DNA from: Onishia taeanensis | GTDB lineage: Bacteria > Pseudomonadota > Gammaproteobacteria > Pseudomonadales > Halomonadaceae | DNA length: 64,000 bases | NCBI RefSeq assembly: GCF_003268885.1 | Contig: NZ_QLSX01000007.1 | Span: forward strand, 178,613 to 242,612 | Direction: 5' to 3' | Shown: piece by piece, positions 26,710 to 35,406 of the stretch | How positions within the stretch are numbered: the first letter of the stretch is position 1 | How the letters are laid out: each line of letters starts with the position of its first letter | Program-made: the position numbers and the translations under genes | Notes under the pieces: model-generated | Databases searched by the model: none | The model's input: the letters and a program-made list of their open reading frames with translations, nothing else | What the model was told of the DNA's origin: nothing

Positions 26710-26806
26710 AGAAGTAAGAGTCCCAACTGCAACGGGCAGAGAATTCCTCTCTCTGCCCGCGAGTGCTATGCCAAACTGCACCGCCCAAGGAGCGGCGCAA
26801 CACTGC

Positions 26807-27838
26807 TTACTTGCCGAGAGTGGTCATGCCGGCATCTTCAAGCGCCATATCGATCCACTTCTGTTCGATACCCTGCTCGGAGAGCCACTCTAGGTACGCT
26901 GGCTGACCCTGTTCTCGGAAGGCATTGAGTTCTTCCTCTGTCGGGCGGATCACCTCCATTCCCTGCTCTTCGAGATAAGCGATACGACCATCGACTTTAG
27001 CTTCATTTTGCTCACGCGCCATGGTGTTGGCTTCGGCCACGGCCTCCATGAAGTTCGCTCGCATTTCCTCATCCCAACCGTCGATCATGGCGCCATTGCC
27101 TACCAAAAACTGGTCGGAATATTGGATGTTCGCCAGGGTCAAGTAATCCTGCACTTCGTACAGGCTGCCGAGGATGATATACATCGGCGGATTCATCTGA
27201 CCGTCTGCGACACCGGTTTTGAGGGCCATGTAGACTTCGGTCCAGGGGATCGGGGTACCGGACGCCCCAAAGGCTTCATACAGCGCGACCTGGCTTGGGT
27301 CCATCGCACGGAAACGCAGGCCATCGAAGTCAGCGGGCGAAGAGATAGGCTTCTCATCGTTGGTGAATGCCAGGAAACCGCCCTCTTCGACCACGGCCAA
27401 TAACTCTGCACCAGTGCGCTCGCGCAGCGCCGCCTCAACATTGTTCCAATACTGGCCTTCGTCAAAGAAGGTACGCGCTGAGGCAAAGTCATCGAACAAG
27501 AAGGGAATGGCGCTGACGAAAATCTCCGGCACTACCGGCGACATGCCCGCAAAAGAGGCGATGTTGAGGCTAGGCGAGTTCATCACCTGCTCCATGCGCT
27601 CCTGCTCTTCACCCAGCATGCTATTGGGGTACAGCTTTAGCTCGATTTCGCCGTCGGTTTTCTCGGCGACCAGCTGTTTGAGATTGGTGGCGAAAGCATG
27701 GACGGCATTCTTATCAGCGTCAGGAGCACCGTTATAGCTCAGATTTACCGTGGTTGCGGCTTGGGCACTCGTGGCTAGGGATGCCATGACGCAGGCTGAG
27801 GCAAGAGTGGTAAGCGCAAATTTCCGAGACAGGTCCAT
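26807..27838 (-). CDS. dctP: TRAP transporter substrate-binding protein (DctP)
   Basis: A 343-residue periplasmic binding protein with a typical signal peptide (LTTLASACVMASLATSAQAA). The mature protein has family features: VNLSYNGAPDADKNAVH, ELKLYPNSMLGEEQERMEQV, then FDGLRFRAMDPSQVALYEAF, where the Arg after GLRF is the conserved carboxylate-binding residue, and VADGQMNPP. The ligand is therefore probably a carboxylate. It precedes dctQ, dctM and the dipeptidase in one minus-strand operon. Confidence 0.93.
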   Translation of the reverse strand: MDLSRKFALTTLASACVMASLATSAQAATTVNLSYNGAPDADKNAVHAFATNLKQLVAEKTDGEIELKLYPNSMLGEEQERMEQVMNSPSLNIASFAGMSPVVPEIFVSAIPFLFDDFASARTFFDEGQYWNNVEAALRERTGAELLAVVEEGGFLAFTNDEKPISSPADFDGLRFRAMDPSQVALYEAFGASGTPIPWTEVYMALKTGVADGQMNPPMYIILGSLYEVQDYLTLANIQYSDQFLVGNGAMIDGWDEEMRANFMEAVAEANTMAREQNEAKVDGRIAYLEEQGMEVIRPTEEELNAFREQGQPAYLEWLSEQGIEQKWIDMALEDAGMTTLGK

Positions 27839-27952
27839 GTCGGACTCCTCTGTGAAGGATCTTGTATAGTTATGTCATCGGCTCACCCATGTGGCCTTGC
27901 ATGTCAGGCTATGAGCACCTCTGTTGCCTTTGCAATACACTAGGTGTTGCGA

Positions 27953-28879
27953 TTACGACAACAGCCGCGGTGCATCGCTGTTAAAAAAGCGCATACCTCG
28001 CTGCAAATGCTGAAGACATGCTTCCGCCGATACCGTTAGCTCGCGGCCCTGGCGGCTGACAATCTGAGCCGTAGCACCATTAAGAGCCGGGTGCGCCATT
28101 TCCAGAATGCCGATCTCTGCATTATCGAGTGCGTCAATGACGGTAAGCTGCGGCATGAAGGTGACACCGATCCCTGACACCACAAAATTCCTGAGTACCG
28201 CCACCGAATTGGTGTGAAGCCGCGCCTGTAAGGGAATGCGCTCTTGATGAGCAACCGCATTGACAAGATGACGCATACCAAACGGGTTGTTCATCAGCCC
28301 CAGCGGATATCTTTCAATGTCTTGCAGTAATACTTGCCGTTTCAATGCCATCAGCGGATGGCCAGCGGGAACGATCAGGTCAAGGGGATGCCTGGTTTCA
28401 ACGTGGCATATCAGTTGTGCGTCAACGGGCGGGGCGTAAAGCAAGGCAAAATCCACATGCCCCTGGATGACCAGGTCTATGGCCTCATCCATTCCCGCCA
28501 TGGTGACGTCGAGTTCAATACCTGGATAAGCCGTCATGAAGGACTCCAACGGCTCGGAAACCAGGTCAGCGATGAAGCCTTCTCCCACCGCGATGCTGAC
28601 CTGCCCACTGACTAAACCCTGTAGCTCCTGAAGTTTCGATAGCACTACCTTCTCGGCAGACACTTGGCCTTGAAAATGATCAACCAGAAACTGACCTGAT
28701 TCTGTCACCTGGACACCAGATGAGTGGCGATGAAGCAAGGCCACGTCCAGAGATTCTTCAAGTGCTTTTACCTGACGACTGACCACAGACACATCTATAT
28801 TCAGATGATCTGCTGCTCGTCGAAATGACCCTCTACGCACTACTTCACATAGATACGCCAATGCGCGCTGATTCAACAT
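27953..28879 (-). CDS. LysR-family regulator upstream of the TRAP operon
   Basis: A 308-residue LysR-type regulator. Its helix-turn-helix lies at residues 3-60, with LAYLCEVVRRGSFRRAADHL and VVSRQVKALEESLDVALLHR. A co-inducer domain follows with no unusual gaps. The TRAP operon starts 114 bases downstream in the same direction, so this is probably its regulator although not divergently placed. The ligand may be the transported compound. The start MLNQRALAYLC has no strong ribosome site, and an alternative has not been found. Confidence 0.85.
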   Translation of the reverse strand: MLNQRALAYLCEVVRRGSFRRAADHLNIDVSVVSRQVKALEESLDVALLHRHSSGVQVTESGQFLVDHFQGQVSAEKVVLSKLQELQGLVSGQVSIAVGEGFIADLVSEPLESFMTAYPGIELDVTMAGMDEAIDLVIQGHVDFALLYAPPVDAQLICHVETRHPLDLIVPAGHPLMALKRQVLLQDIERYPLGLMNNPFGMRHLVNAVAHQERIPLQARLHTNSVAVLRNFVVSGIGVTFMPQLTVIDALDNAEIGILEMAHPALNGATAQIVSRQGRELTVSAEACLQHLQRGMRFFNSDAPRLLS

Positions 28880-29194
28880 GAGATAAAACGTTACCTACGA
28901 TTTGAGTTGGAAAGCCAGAGTTACTAATGCAACCCATTCCGCGGCTACCTAATTCGAGCTCGGCATACCATGATTAGGTCTTTGGCTTTTTCTACTCGAG
29001 ATTGCAGTCTGTGCGGCTCATCTGTCCGGTATACCCCATAATCATCAGCGGACCAAACGCGGGGGATGGCTCGTGGCATTATCCTTGAATGAGCCGAACT
29101 GCCGTTCACATCTGGATGACACCTTGCCATCAACACCGAAGCGGCCGTGGCGCTCGCCTACCTGAACTAGTGTCAGCCGGGTACCGACGCCCCG
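28880..29194. other. Intergenic region with no recognised gene
   Basis: About 315 bases between the LysR start and the terminator of the beta-ketoadipate operon. It should contain the LysR promoter. Short open frames exist on both strands but none has a family signature or ribosome site. Nothing else is evident. Confidence 0.5.
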
Positions 29195-29231
29195 CGGAAA
29201 GAAAGAGGCCGGCACCTAATGGATGCCAGCC
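29195..29231 (-). terminator. Terminator of the pca/BKACE operon
   Basis: On the minus strand an 8-bp stem GGCTGGCA / TGCCGGCC (one G-T pair) with a 9-base loop is followed by TCTTTCTTTCC. It lies about 42 bases after the stop of the BKACE gene. Confidence 0.65.
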
Positions 29232-29272
29232 CCTAGTCAGGATCGTTTAGCTGTCACCGGACGTTTGCCCCA

Positions 29273-30103
29273 TCAGGCCATTCTAAGACCGAGGATCTCT
29301 CGGGCCTGCTGCCAGGTGGCCACAGGACGCTCATATTGCTCGCAAAGTGCCACAGTACGCTCGACCAGCGCTGCATTGGAGGGTGCCAGGGAGTCACGAT
29401 CAAGACGCATGTTGTCCTCGAGACCCGTGCGAGTGTGCCCGCCCGCAGCGATCGACCACTCGTTGAGCAGCAGCTGGTTGGCGCCGATGCCGGCACCACA
29501 CCAGTGAGCGTCCGGAGCGAGCCGGTGCAACGTTTCCACATAGAAATCAAAGGTCGGCTTGTCCACTGGCATGGCGTTCTTGACCCCCATCACAAACTGG
29601 ACATAGAGCGGGGCCTTGAGCTTGCCCTGCTTGGAGAGGCTCACCGCCTGATGGATATGCGACAGGTCGAATGCCTCGATCTCGGGTTTGATGTCGTACT
29701 TCAGCATCTCGCCGGCAAGCCACTCCACCAACTGCGGGGAATTCTCGTAGACCCGGGTGGGGAAATTATTGGAACCCACTGCGAGGCTTGCCATGTCAGG
29801 CTTCAGTGGCAGCATGGCGCCACGCTCCTCGCCAGCCCCAGAGCGCCCGCCGGTGGAGAGCTGGATGATCATCCCCGGGCAGTGCTTCTTGAGGCCTTCC
29901 ATCAATCTGGCGAACTTCTCGGGGGCTGAGGTCGGCGATTGGTCGTCATTGCGCACATGGCAATGGACGATGCTGGCCCCAGCCTCGAAGGCCGCCTGGG
30001 TGCTCTCGATCTGCTCCTCGATGGTGACAGGAACGGCAGGATTGTTTTCCTTGCGCGGCAGGCTGCCGGTGATGGCAACGCAGATGATACAGGGATTGGA
30101 CAT
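29273..30103 (-). CDS. Beta-keto acid cleavage enzyme (BKACE, DUF849)
   Basis: A 276-residue zinc enzyme of the 3-keto-5-aminohexanoate cleavage family, which condenses a beta-keto acid with acetyl-CoA to give acetoacetate and a new acyl-CoA. Zinc ligands are visible in VHCHVRND (near residue 47) and GGHTRTGLEDN (near residue 228), with GGRSGAGEERGAM and LAVGSNNFPTRVYEN as other family signatures. It is the last gene of the pcaIJFD operon after an 81-base gap. Its place suggests action on beta-ketoadipate, giving acetoacetate and succinyl-CoA, but the substrate is not shown by the sequence. Confidence 0.9.
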   Translation of the reverse strand: MSNPCIICVAITGSLPRKENNPAVPVTIEEQIESTQAAFEAGASIVHCHVRNDDQSPTSAPEKFARLMEGLKKHCPGMIIQLSTGGRSGAGEERGAMLPLKPDMASLAVGSNNFPTRVYENSPQLVEWLAGEMLKYDIKPEIEAFDLSHIHQAVSLSKQGKLKAPLYVQFVMGVKNAMPVDKPTFDFYVETLHRLAPDAHWCGAGIGANQLLLNEWSIAAGGHTRTGLEDNMRLDRDSLAPSNAALVERTVALCEQYERPVATWQQAREILGLRMA

Positions 30104-30184
30104 GTGACCTCACTTACCCCGCAACGCATTTAAGGTGCGAGATAATGATGTGATGGTTAGAGAAATATAGCGTCGGCAGAGCAC

Positions 30185-30973
30185 CTACGCCGCCTGGATC
30201 ACCGCAATCAGCCTCTCGGCAAACTGCGCCGGCACCTCTACGGAAGGCACATGGCCCACTCCCTCGAGGATTTCCAACAGCGCGCCGTCGAGCTCGACGG
30301 CCAGGGCCTTGAGGGTCGCCGGCGGGGTCGCCATGTCCTCGCTGCCGCCGAATAGCTGAACCTTCACACCCTTCCCAGATAGCTTGCCGGTGAAGACGTC
30401 GCGCCCCAGCATCTCGCAAAGCTTGGCGTAGGAATCGTCGTCGCCGCGGCCCATCTGGGTGCACCAGCCGTCCTTGAGTGCCGGCTCGGACTCGAAGCAG
30501 GCCGGGGCGAACCAACGCGGTACGATTTCCTCGGACATTGCCGCCAAGCCTTCCTGACGCACGCGACTGGCACGGGTATTCCACAGCTCGGCGTTACCAA
30601 TCACCGCACCAGTATTGGTCAACGTCGCCGAAAGCAAGCGCTGGGCGTGGTGCTCTATCAGGGACTGGCCCACCACACCACCGATGGAAGTCCCGGCGAA
30701 GTGGAAGCGATCGGCACCGGCATGCTCAGCCAGTGCCAATGCCTCGCCCGCCAGGTCGCCCGGAGTAATCGGCCCCTCGCCCCAAGCCTGACTGGCACCA
30801 TGGCCAGGCAAGTCCCAGGTCAGCACCCGGTAGCGTGGCAGCAACACCGGTAGGATGTCGTCCCACACCGCCTGGCTCATGCCCAGAGGATGGGCCAACA
30901 TCACTAGGGGATTGGCCTCAGAACCTAACAGCCGATAAGCCACGCTGCGGCCGTGGATGTTTAGAAATGCCAT
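30185..30973 (-). CDS. pcaD: 3-oxoadipate enol-lactonase
   Basis: A 262-residue alpha/beta hydrolase that opens 3-oxoadipate enol-lactone to 3-oxoadipate. The oxyanion region VMLAHPLGMSQAVWDD (near residue 28), WDLPGHGAS (near residue 57), the nucleophile Ser in FAGTSIGGVVGQ (near residue 95) and the catalytic His in LEGVGHVPSVE near the C-terminus are all visible. The chosen start MAFLNIHGRS has AACGGAGAG upstream. This enzyme is the point where the catechol branch from the benABCD/cat genes enters the operon. It lies 77 bases after pcaF. Confidence 0.92.
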   Translation of the reverse strand: MAFLNIHGRSVAYRLLGSEANPLVMLAHPLGMSQAVWDDILPVLLPRYRVLTWDLPGHGASQAWGEGPITPGDLAGEALALAEHAGADRFHFAGTSIGGVVGQSLIEHHAQRLLSATLTNTGAVIGNAELWNTRASRVRQEGLAAMSEEIVPRWFAPACFESEPALKDGWCTQMGRGDDDSYAKLCEMLGRDVFTGKLSGKGVKVQLFGGSEDMATPPATLKALAVELDGALLEILEGVGHVPSVEVPAQFAERLIAVIQAA

Positions 30974-31050
30974 ATCAATCTCTCCGTTCGTTGCCACGGG
31001 ACTAACCGACAAATCCTGATGTCGGCTTCCGTATCGCCCTTCGGGCTCTC

Positions 31051-32253
31051 TTAGGCCCGCTCGACCAGCGTAGCGATACCCTGCCCCACGCCCACGCACA
31101 TAGTGCACAGGGCATAGCGCTTGCCGGTCTTCTGCAGCTCATGGGCGGCGGTCAGCAGCAGGCGCGCACCGGACATGCCCAGCGGATGGCCAAGCGCAAT
31201 GGCGCCGCCGTTGGGGTTGACCCGCGGGTCGTCGTCCTTGAGCCCCAGGTCGCGCATGCAGGCGAGCGCCTGGGCGGCGAACGCCTCGTTCAACTCGATC
31301 ACGTCGATCTCGTCGAGCGACACGCCGGTACGCTCGAGCAGCTTTTTCACCGCGGGCACCGGGCCATAGCCCATGATCCGCGGCTCGACGCCGGCGGTGG
31401 CCATGCCAAGGATCTTCGCCATCGGCGTGAGGCCGTGCTGCTCCACCGCAGCGGCGCTTGCCACCAGCATGGCGGCGGCGCCGTCATTGACGCCGGAGGC
31501 ATTGCCGGCGGTCACGCTGCCGCCGTCGCGAAACGGTGTGGACAGGCTCGCCAGCTTCTCGAGGCTGGTTTCGCGCAGGTGCTCGTCCTGGTCGAAGATC
31601 AGCGGCGTCTGCCTGCGGCGCGGGATCTCGATGGCGGTGATCTCCTCGGCAAAGCGCCCCGCCTGCTGGGCAGCGGCGGCCTTCTGCTGGGAGCGCAGGG
31701 CGAAGGCGTCCTGGTCCGCGCGTGCAATGGCGAACTGCTCGGCCACGTTCTCGGCGGTCTCGGGCATCGAGTCAACGCCATAGGCCTGCTTCATCAGCGG
31801 GTTGATGAAGCGCCAACCGATGGTGGTGTCCTCGATCTGCTGGCCGCGTGAGAAGGCGCCGTCGGCCTTGCCCATTACGTAGGGCGCCCGGGACATCGAC
31901 TCCACGCCGCCGGCCAGCGCCAGCTCCATCTCGCCGGCCTTGATGGCACGGAAGGCGGTGCCCACCGCATCCATGCCGGAGCCGCACAGGCGATTCAGGG
32001 TGGTGCCGGGCACGGAAGTTGGCAGGCCAGCCAGCAACAGCGACATACGCGCCACGCTGCGATTGTCCTCGCCGGCCTGGTTGGCGCAGCCCATGAAGAC
32101 ATCATCGATGGCCGCTGGATCGAGACCGGGGGCCTCGGCCAGTACCGCCTTGAAGATGCTGGCGGCGAGATCGTCGGGGCGTACGCTTGCCAGCGTGCCG
32201 CCGAAGCGACCCACGGCGCTGCGCCGCGGATGACAAAGGAATACGTCGCTCAT
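31051..32253 (-). CDS. pcaF: 3-oxoadipyl-CoA thiolase
   Basis: A 400-residue thiolase that splits 3-oxoadipyl-CoA into succinyl-CoA and acetyl-CoA. Catalytic Cys in TTLNRLCGSGMDAVGTAF (near residue 90), GGVESMSRAPYVMGK, the NPNGGAIALGHPLGMSGARL segment with the catalytic His, and the second Cys in ALCTMCVGVGQG near the C-terminus are intact. I start at MSDVFLCHPRRSAVG (32253) with GGAGCC upstream. The gene follows pcaJ by 13 bases. Confidence 0.94.
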   Translation of the reverse strand: MSDVFLCHPRRSAVGRFGGTLASVRPDDLAASIFKAVLAEAPGLDPAAIDDVFMGCANQAGEDNRSVARMSLLLAGLPTSVPGTTLNRLCGSGMDAVGTAFRAIKAGEMELALAGGVESMSRAPYVMGKADGAFSRGQQIEDTTIGWRFINPLMKQAYGVDSMPETAENVAEQFAIARADQDAFALRSQQKAAAAQQAGRFAEEITAIEIPRRRQTPLIFDQDEHLRETSLEKLASLSTPFRDGGSVTAGNASGVNDGAAAMLVASAAAVEQHGLTPMAKILGMATAGVEPRIMGYGPVPAVKKLLERTGVSLDEIDVIELNEAFAAQALACMRDLGLKDDDPRVNPNGGAIALGHPLGMSGARLLLTAAHELQKTGKRYALCTMCVGVGQGIATLVERA

Positions 32254-32266
32254 GGAGGGGCTCCTG

Positions 32267-33040
32267 TTAGTCGCCGGCATGCTGGCGTTCGGTTCTGTCC
32301 TTCAGCTCGCGCAGGATCTTAAGCTCAAGCTCGGAGGGCTCTGGGGTGCTCTCAAGATCGCCGGTGAAGCGAATCTCCCAGCCGGTGGCCTCAATCACAT
32401 CCTCGCGGCTCACGCCTGGATGCAGCGACACCACCGTGAGCTCCTTAGTCTCAGGATCGGGTTTCATCACGCAGAGATCGGTAATGACGCGAGTGGGCCC
32501 CTTGCCGATGTTCGGCACGCCGTCGCGGCCCTTGCCGTCGCGACCGAAGCCCAGGGTAGTGACGAAGTCCACGTCCTTCACGAAGGCTCGCTTGGAGTGC
32601 TTCAGGGTGATGAAGACCTCGCCCGCGTTGGTGGCGATCTCCGGCGCCCCGCCGCCGCCCGGCAGGCGCACCTTGGGTGCCTGGTAGTCGCCGATCAGGG
32701 TGGTATTAAGGTTGGCGAAGCGGTCGATCTGCGCGGTACCCAGGAAGCCCACGTCGACCTTGCCGCCCTGCAACCAGTAGCGGAACATCTCCGGCACCGC
32801 GACGGTGGTCAGGGCCGACTCGCACAGTTCGCCGTCACCGATCGAGAGCGGCAGCACGTCGGGCTTGGTTTGCAGGGTGCCGGACTCGTAGATCAGCACC
32901 ACGTCGGGGGCATGGGTCAGCCGGGCCAGGTTGGCTGCCTCGGAGGGCAGGCCGATGCCGACGAAGCAGGTCATGCCGTTTTCGAGTGCCCGGGCGGCGG
33001 TGACGCTCATCATCTCGGCCGAGGTGTATTCGATGCTCAT
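32267..33040 (-). CDS. pcaJ: 3-oxoacid CoA-transferase subunit B
   Basis: A 257-residue beta subunit of the succinyl-CoA:3-oxoadipate CoA-transferase. The catalytic Glu lies in the family motif VLIYESGTL (near residue 47), and the later LPGGGGAPEIATNAGE is the conserved glycine-rich turn of this family. The start MSIEYTSAEMM overlaps the pcaI stop by 4 bases (ATGA), which fixes it. The subunits act together to activate 3-oxoadipate for PcaF. Confidence 0.92.
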   Translation of the reverse strand: MSIEYTSAEMMSVTAARALENGMTCFVGIGLPSEAANLARLTHAPDVVLIYESGTLQTKPDVLPLSIGDGELCESALTTVAVPEMFRYWLQGGKVDVGFLGTAQIDRFANLNTTLIGDYQAPKVRLPGGGGAPEIATNAGEVFITLKHSKRAFVKDVDFVTTLGFGRDGKGRDGVPNIGKGPTRVITDLCVMKPDPETKELTVVSLHPGVSREDVIEATGWEIRFTGDLESTPEPSELELKILRELKDRTERQHAGD

Positions 33041-33870
33041 GAGGATACCCCTGCTGCGTTGAAGACGTTCTCGTCGAGCCACTTCGTGAAGGTGTCGCGG
33101 TCGCGGGCGATGGCGTCCCACTCCTTGTAGAAGCGGTTGTGGCGCGGGTAGTAGCCGTGGGCATAGGAAGGCAGCGCGCCCTTCTCGGCTACGGCAATGG
33201 CATCGATGGCCCAGCCCGGGATGATGCAGGTGTTGGGGTGGTAGCCCGATTCAGCGGTCAGGTCCTCGACGATCTCCTCGACGGTGACGATGCTCTTCTT
33301 CGCTGCCAGCACGGCCTCCTTCTGCACACCGACGATGCCCTCCACCAGCACGTTGCCCTTCCGGTCGGCCTTCTGAGCGTGGACGATGGAGACATCCGGA
33401 CGCACCGCCGGCACCGCCGCCAGGCGCTCGCCGGTAAACGGACAGTCGATGAACTTGATCTGATCGTTGACGTTGGGCAGCTCGCTGCCCACATAGCCGC
33501 GCAGCACCGCCAGCGGCAGGCCGGCGGCGCCGGCCTCGAAAGCACAAGCCATGGCCGCATGGCTGTGCTCGAGGATCTCTATCCGGTGAGGCCAGCCGTT
33601 CTCCACTGCATCACGCAGGCGGTGCAGTGAACCCACGCCGGGATTGCCCCCCCAGGAGAAGATCACCTTCCGCGCGCACCCCGCGCCGATCAACTGATCG
33701 TAGATCAGGTCAGGAGTCATCCGTATCAGGATCAGGTCACGTTTCTTCTGACGGATCACCTCGTGACCCGCGGCAAAGGGAATCAGATGGGTAAAGCCTT
33801 CCATGGCCACGGTAGCGCCGTCCTCGACGTATTGCGCGACCGCGTCATGCAGGCTGAGAAACTCGGCCAT
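33037..33870 (-). CDS. pcaI: 3-oxoacid CoA-transferase subunit A
   Basis: A 277-residue alpha subunit, with SLHDAVAQYVEDGATVAMEG near the N-terminus, HEVIRQKKRDLILIRMTPD, the IGAGCARKVIFSWGGNPGVG segment and KSIVTVEEIVEDL. It is the first gene of pcaIJ-pcaF-pcaD-BKACE. A palindromic site that also occurs upstream of the IclR gene lies about 80 bases before its start. The length and sequence are closer to the GctA-like group of CoA-transferases than to short E. coli AtoD. Confidence 0.92.
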   Translation of the reverse strand: MAEFLSLHDAVAQYVEDGATVAMEGFTHLIPFAAGHEVIRQKKRDLILIRMTPDLIYDQLIGAGCARKVIFSWGGNPGVGSLHRLRDAVENGWPHRIEILEHSHAAMACAFEAGAAGLPLAVLRGYVGSELPNVNDQIKFIDCPFTGERLAAVPAVRPDVSIVHAQKADRKGNVLVEGIVGVQKEAVLAAKKSIVTVEEIVEDLTAESGYHPNTCIIPGWAIDAIAVAEKGALPSYAHGYYPRHNRFYKEWDAIARDRDTFTKWLDENVFNAAGVSS

Positions 33871-33947
33871 GGGGATGCACCTCTCTGGTGGTGGACTCGA
33901 AGACCGTTCCTAAGAAGCAGCCAACTAAAGTTCTCTATACGTACATA

Positions 33948-33964
33948 TGTTTGCTTTGCGAACA
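33948..33964. promoter_or_regulatory. IclR-type operator near pcaI
   Basis: TGTTTGC-TTT-GCGAACA, an inverted repeat with one mismatch. The same half-sites and 3-base spacer occur on the regulator side at 34147, so both should bind the IclR protein. Confidence 0.7.
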
Positions 33965-34146
33965 AATCTAGCGCCAACGCCGGCAAGCGTCAAACGCAGG
34001 GAGACATCGCCCATCCCCCTTATGACGGGATAGCGTGTGATAACCCACTGCCAGCAGAATGTTTTTTACTCTGAACAGATCTGTCGAAACGCGACCAAAG
34101 TATAGGCTCGACGGGAAGAACGGCCTGACAAGGAAGGGGCCAAAAA

Positions 34147-34163
34147 TGTTCGCTAGGCGAACA
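34147..34163. promoter_or_regulatory. IclR-type operator near the regulator gene
   Basis: TGTTCGC-TAG-GCGAACA, a perfect inverted repeat with a 3-base spacer, extended by one A/T pair on each side. It lies about 65 bases before the regulator's start and implies autoregulation. Confidence 0.72.
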
Positions 34164-34227
34164 TATGTGCTAGATTCGAGCGAAGGTCAGTATCCGCAGA
34201 CACCACCATCAGGCAGAGGGAAACTGA

Positions 34228-35007
34228 ATGCAGGAAGACATGATAAGTCCGGATGACCGCGACTTCGTCACGGCACTGGCTAGCGGAATGGAGGTGATCC
34301 TGGCCTTCGATGACACCACCCCTCGCATGACCCTGAGCGAGGTGGCCAGCAAGACGGGAATGAACCGGGCTCGGGCCCGGCGCTTTCTTTTGACGCTCCA
34401 TGCATTGGGCTATGTCCGCAAGCAGCAGCGCCACTTCGAGCTAGCCCCCAAGGTACTGAACCTCGGCTATGCGTTTCTTTCCGCCAACAACTATCGCAGC
34501 GTGATCCAGCAGATTCTCGAGGACATCACCACCGAGTGCGGCGAATCCTCATCGCTGGGCGTGCTGGACGGCGAAGATGTCACCTATGTGGCCCGCTCCT
34601 CGTCAAGGCACCGGCTCATGGCCATCACGCTCTCGGTGGGCACGCGCCTGCCCGCGGCCCATACCTCCATGGGACGGGTGCTACTGGCCCAGTTGCCGGA
34701 TGCCGATCTTGACGCCTTTCTGATGCAGGTGGCTCTCGAACCGCACACCGACAAGTCGATCACCGATAAGGCCGAACTCAAGCGCCGCATCCTCGACGTG
34801 CGCAAGCAGGGTTACGCGATCGCCGACCAGGAACTCGACTCCGGGTTGCGCTCGGTGGCCGTGCCGGCCTTCGATGCCAACGACAGACTGCTGGGCGCAA
34901 TCAACATCAGTACCAATGCAGCCCGCATCGACTATGACACTCTGATCCGCCAGTACCTGCCACTGCTGCAGGAAAAGGCCCGACAGATAAGCGCCAGCGT
35001 CAGTTGA
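34228..35007 (+). CDS. pcaR: IclR-family regulator of the beta-ketoadipate operon
   Basis: A 259-residue IclR-family regulator. The winged helix covers residues 10-75 with MTLSEVASKTGMNRARARRF as the helix-turn-helix, and the C-terminal ligand domain contains GRVLLAQLPDADLDAFL and the segment YAIADQELDSGLRSVAVPAF typical of PcaR/PobR/CatR-type members. It is divergent from pcaI with shared operators, and members of this family commonly activate pca genes in response to beta-ketoadipate. The identity as PcaR is by context; PobR-like specificity cannot be excluded. Confidence 0.85.
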   Translation: MQEDMISPDDRDFVTALASGMEVILAFDDTTPRMTLSEVASKTGMNRARARRFLLTLHALGYVRKQQRHFELAPKVLNLGYAFLSANNYRSVIQQILEDITTECGESSSLGVLDGEDVTYVARSSSRHRLMAITLSVGTRLPAAHTSMGRVLLAQLPDADLDAFLMQVALEPHTDKSITDKAELKRRILDVRKQGYAIADQELDSGLRSVAVPAFDANDRLLGAINISTNAARIDYDTLIRQYLPLLQEKARQISASVS

Positions 35008-35406
35008 CGCTTGCTGCCATCAACGCATCAATCAGTATCTAGCAGGACTTTTGCTCGGTAAGCCATTTAACCCAGGCGACGCCACCACGGCTTGCTTGGT
35101 GATAAGGCGGCTTACTGGCCGTCATTGGCCGTTTCTCACTGCAAGTCAGCACCTTTCTGTTCACAAGATCGACCGCACACCTCGTGTCGCCTTCAGAAAA
35201 ATCCAATCTGGTCAAATTGGCCGTGGGGGCAGCTGTCATTGCCAGGCTGGCCTGCTGACAATACGAGTCAGCAAGGAAACAAAACGTATCGCTCACGCTA
35301 CAGCTCGCGTTATCAGAACTCCTTGTAGACAAAGGCTCCATGCGCCACGAGAAAAGGGCCACCGGTGATATGGAGAGACCCACAACAAGACTTCCAAGGT
35401 GACACC
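35008..35406. other. Intergenic region with no recognised gene
   Basis: About 400 bases between the IclR gene and an SDR gene. Open frames here have no family signature, ribosome site or normal coding bias. It must hold the SDR promoter. Confidence 0.5.

Larger units (their letters stand above)
33871..34227. other. Divergent regulatory region between pcaI and the IclR gene
   Basis: A 357-base region without genes that holds the promoters of both transcripts. It carries one copy of the same 17-bp palindrome near each gene (33948-33964 and 34147-34163). The middle part is AT-richer than its surroundings. Confidence 0.6.

Noticed and set aside
28880..29194. Possible insertion-sequence remnant upstream of the LysR gene
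   Set aside because: Short frames only; no inverted repeats, direct repeats or transposase motifs are visible.
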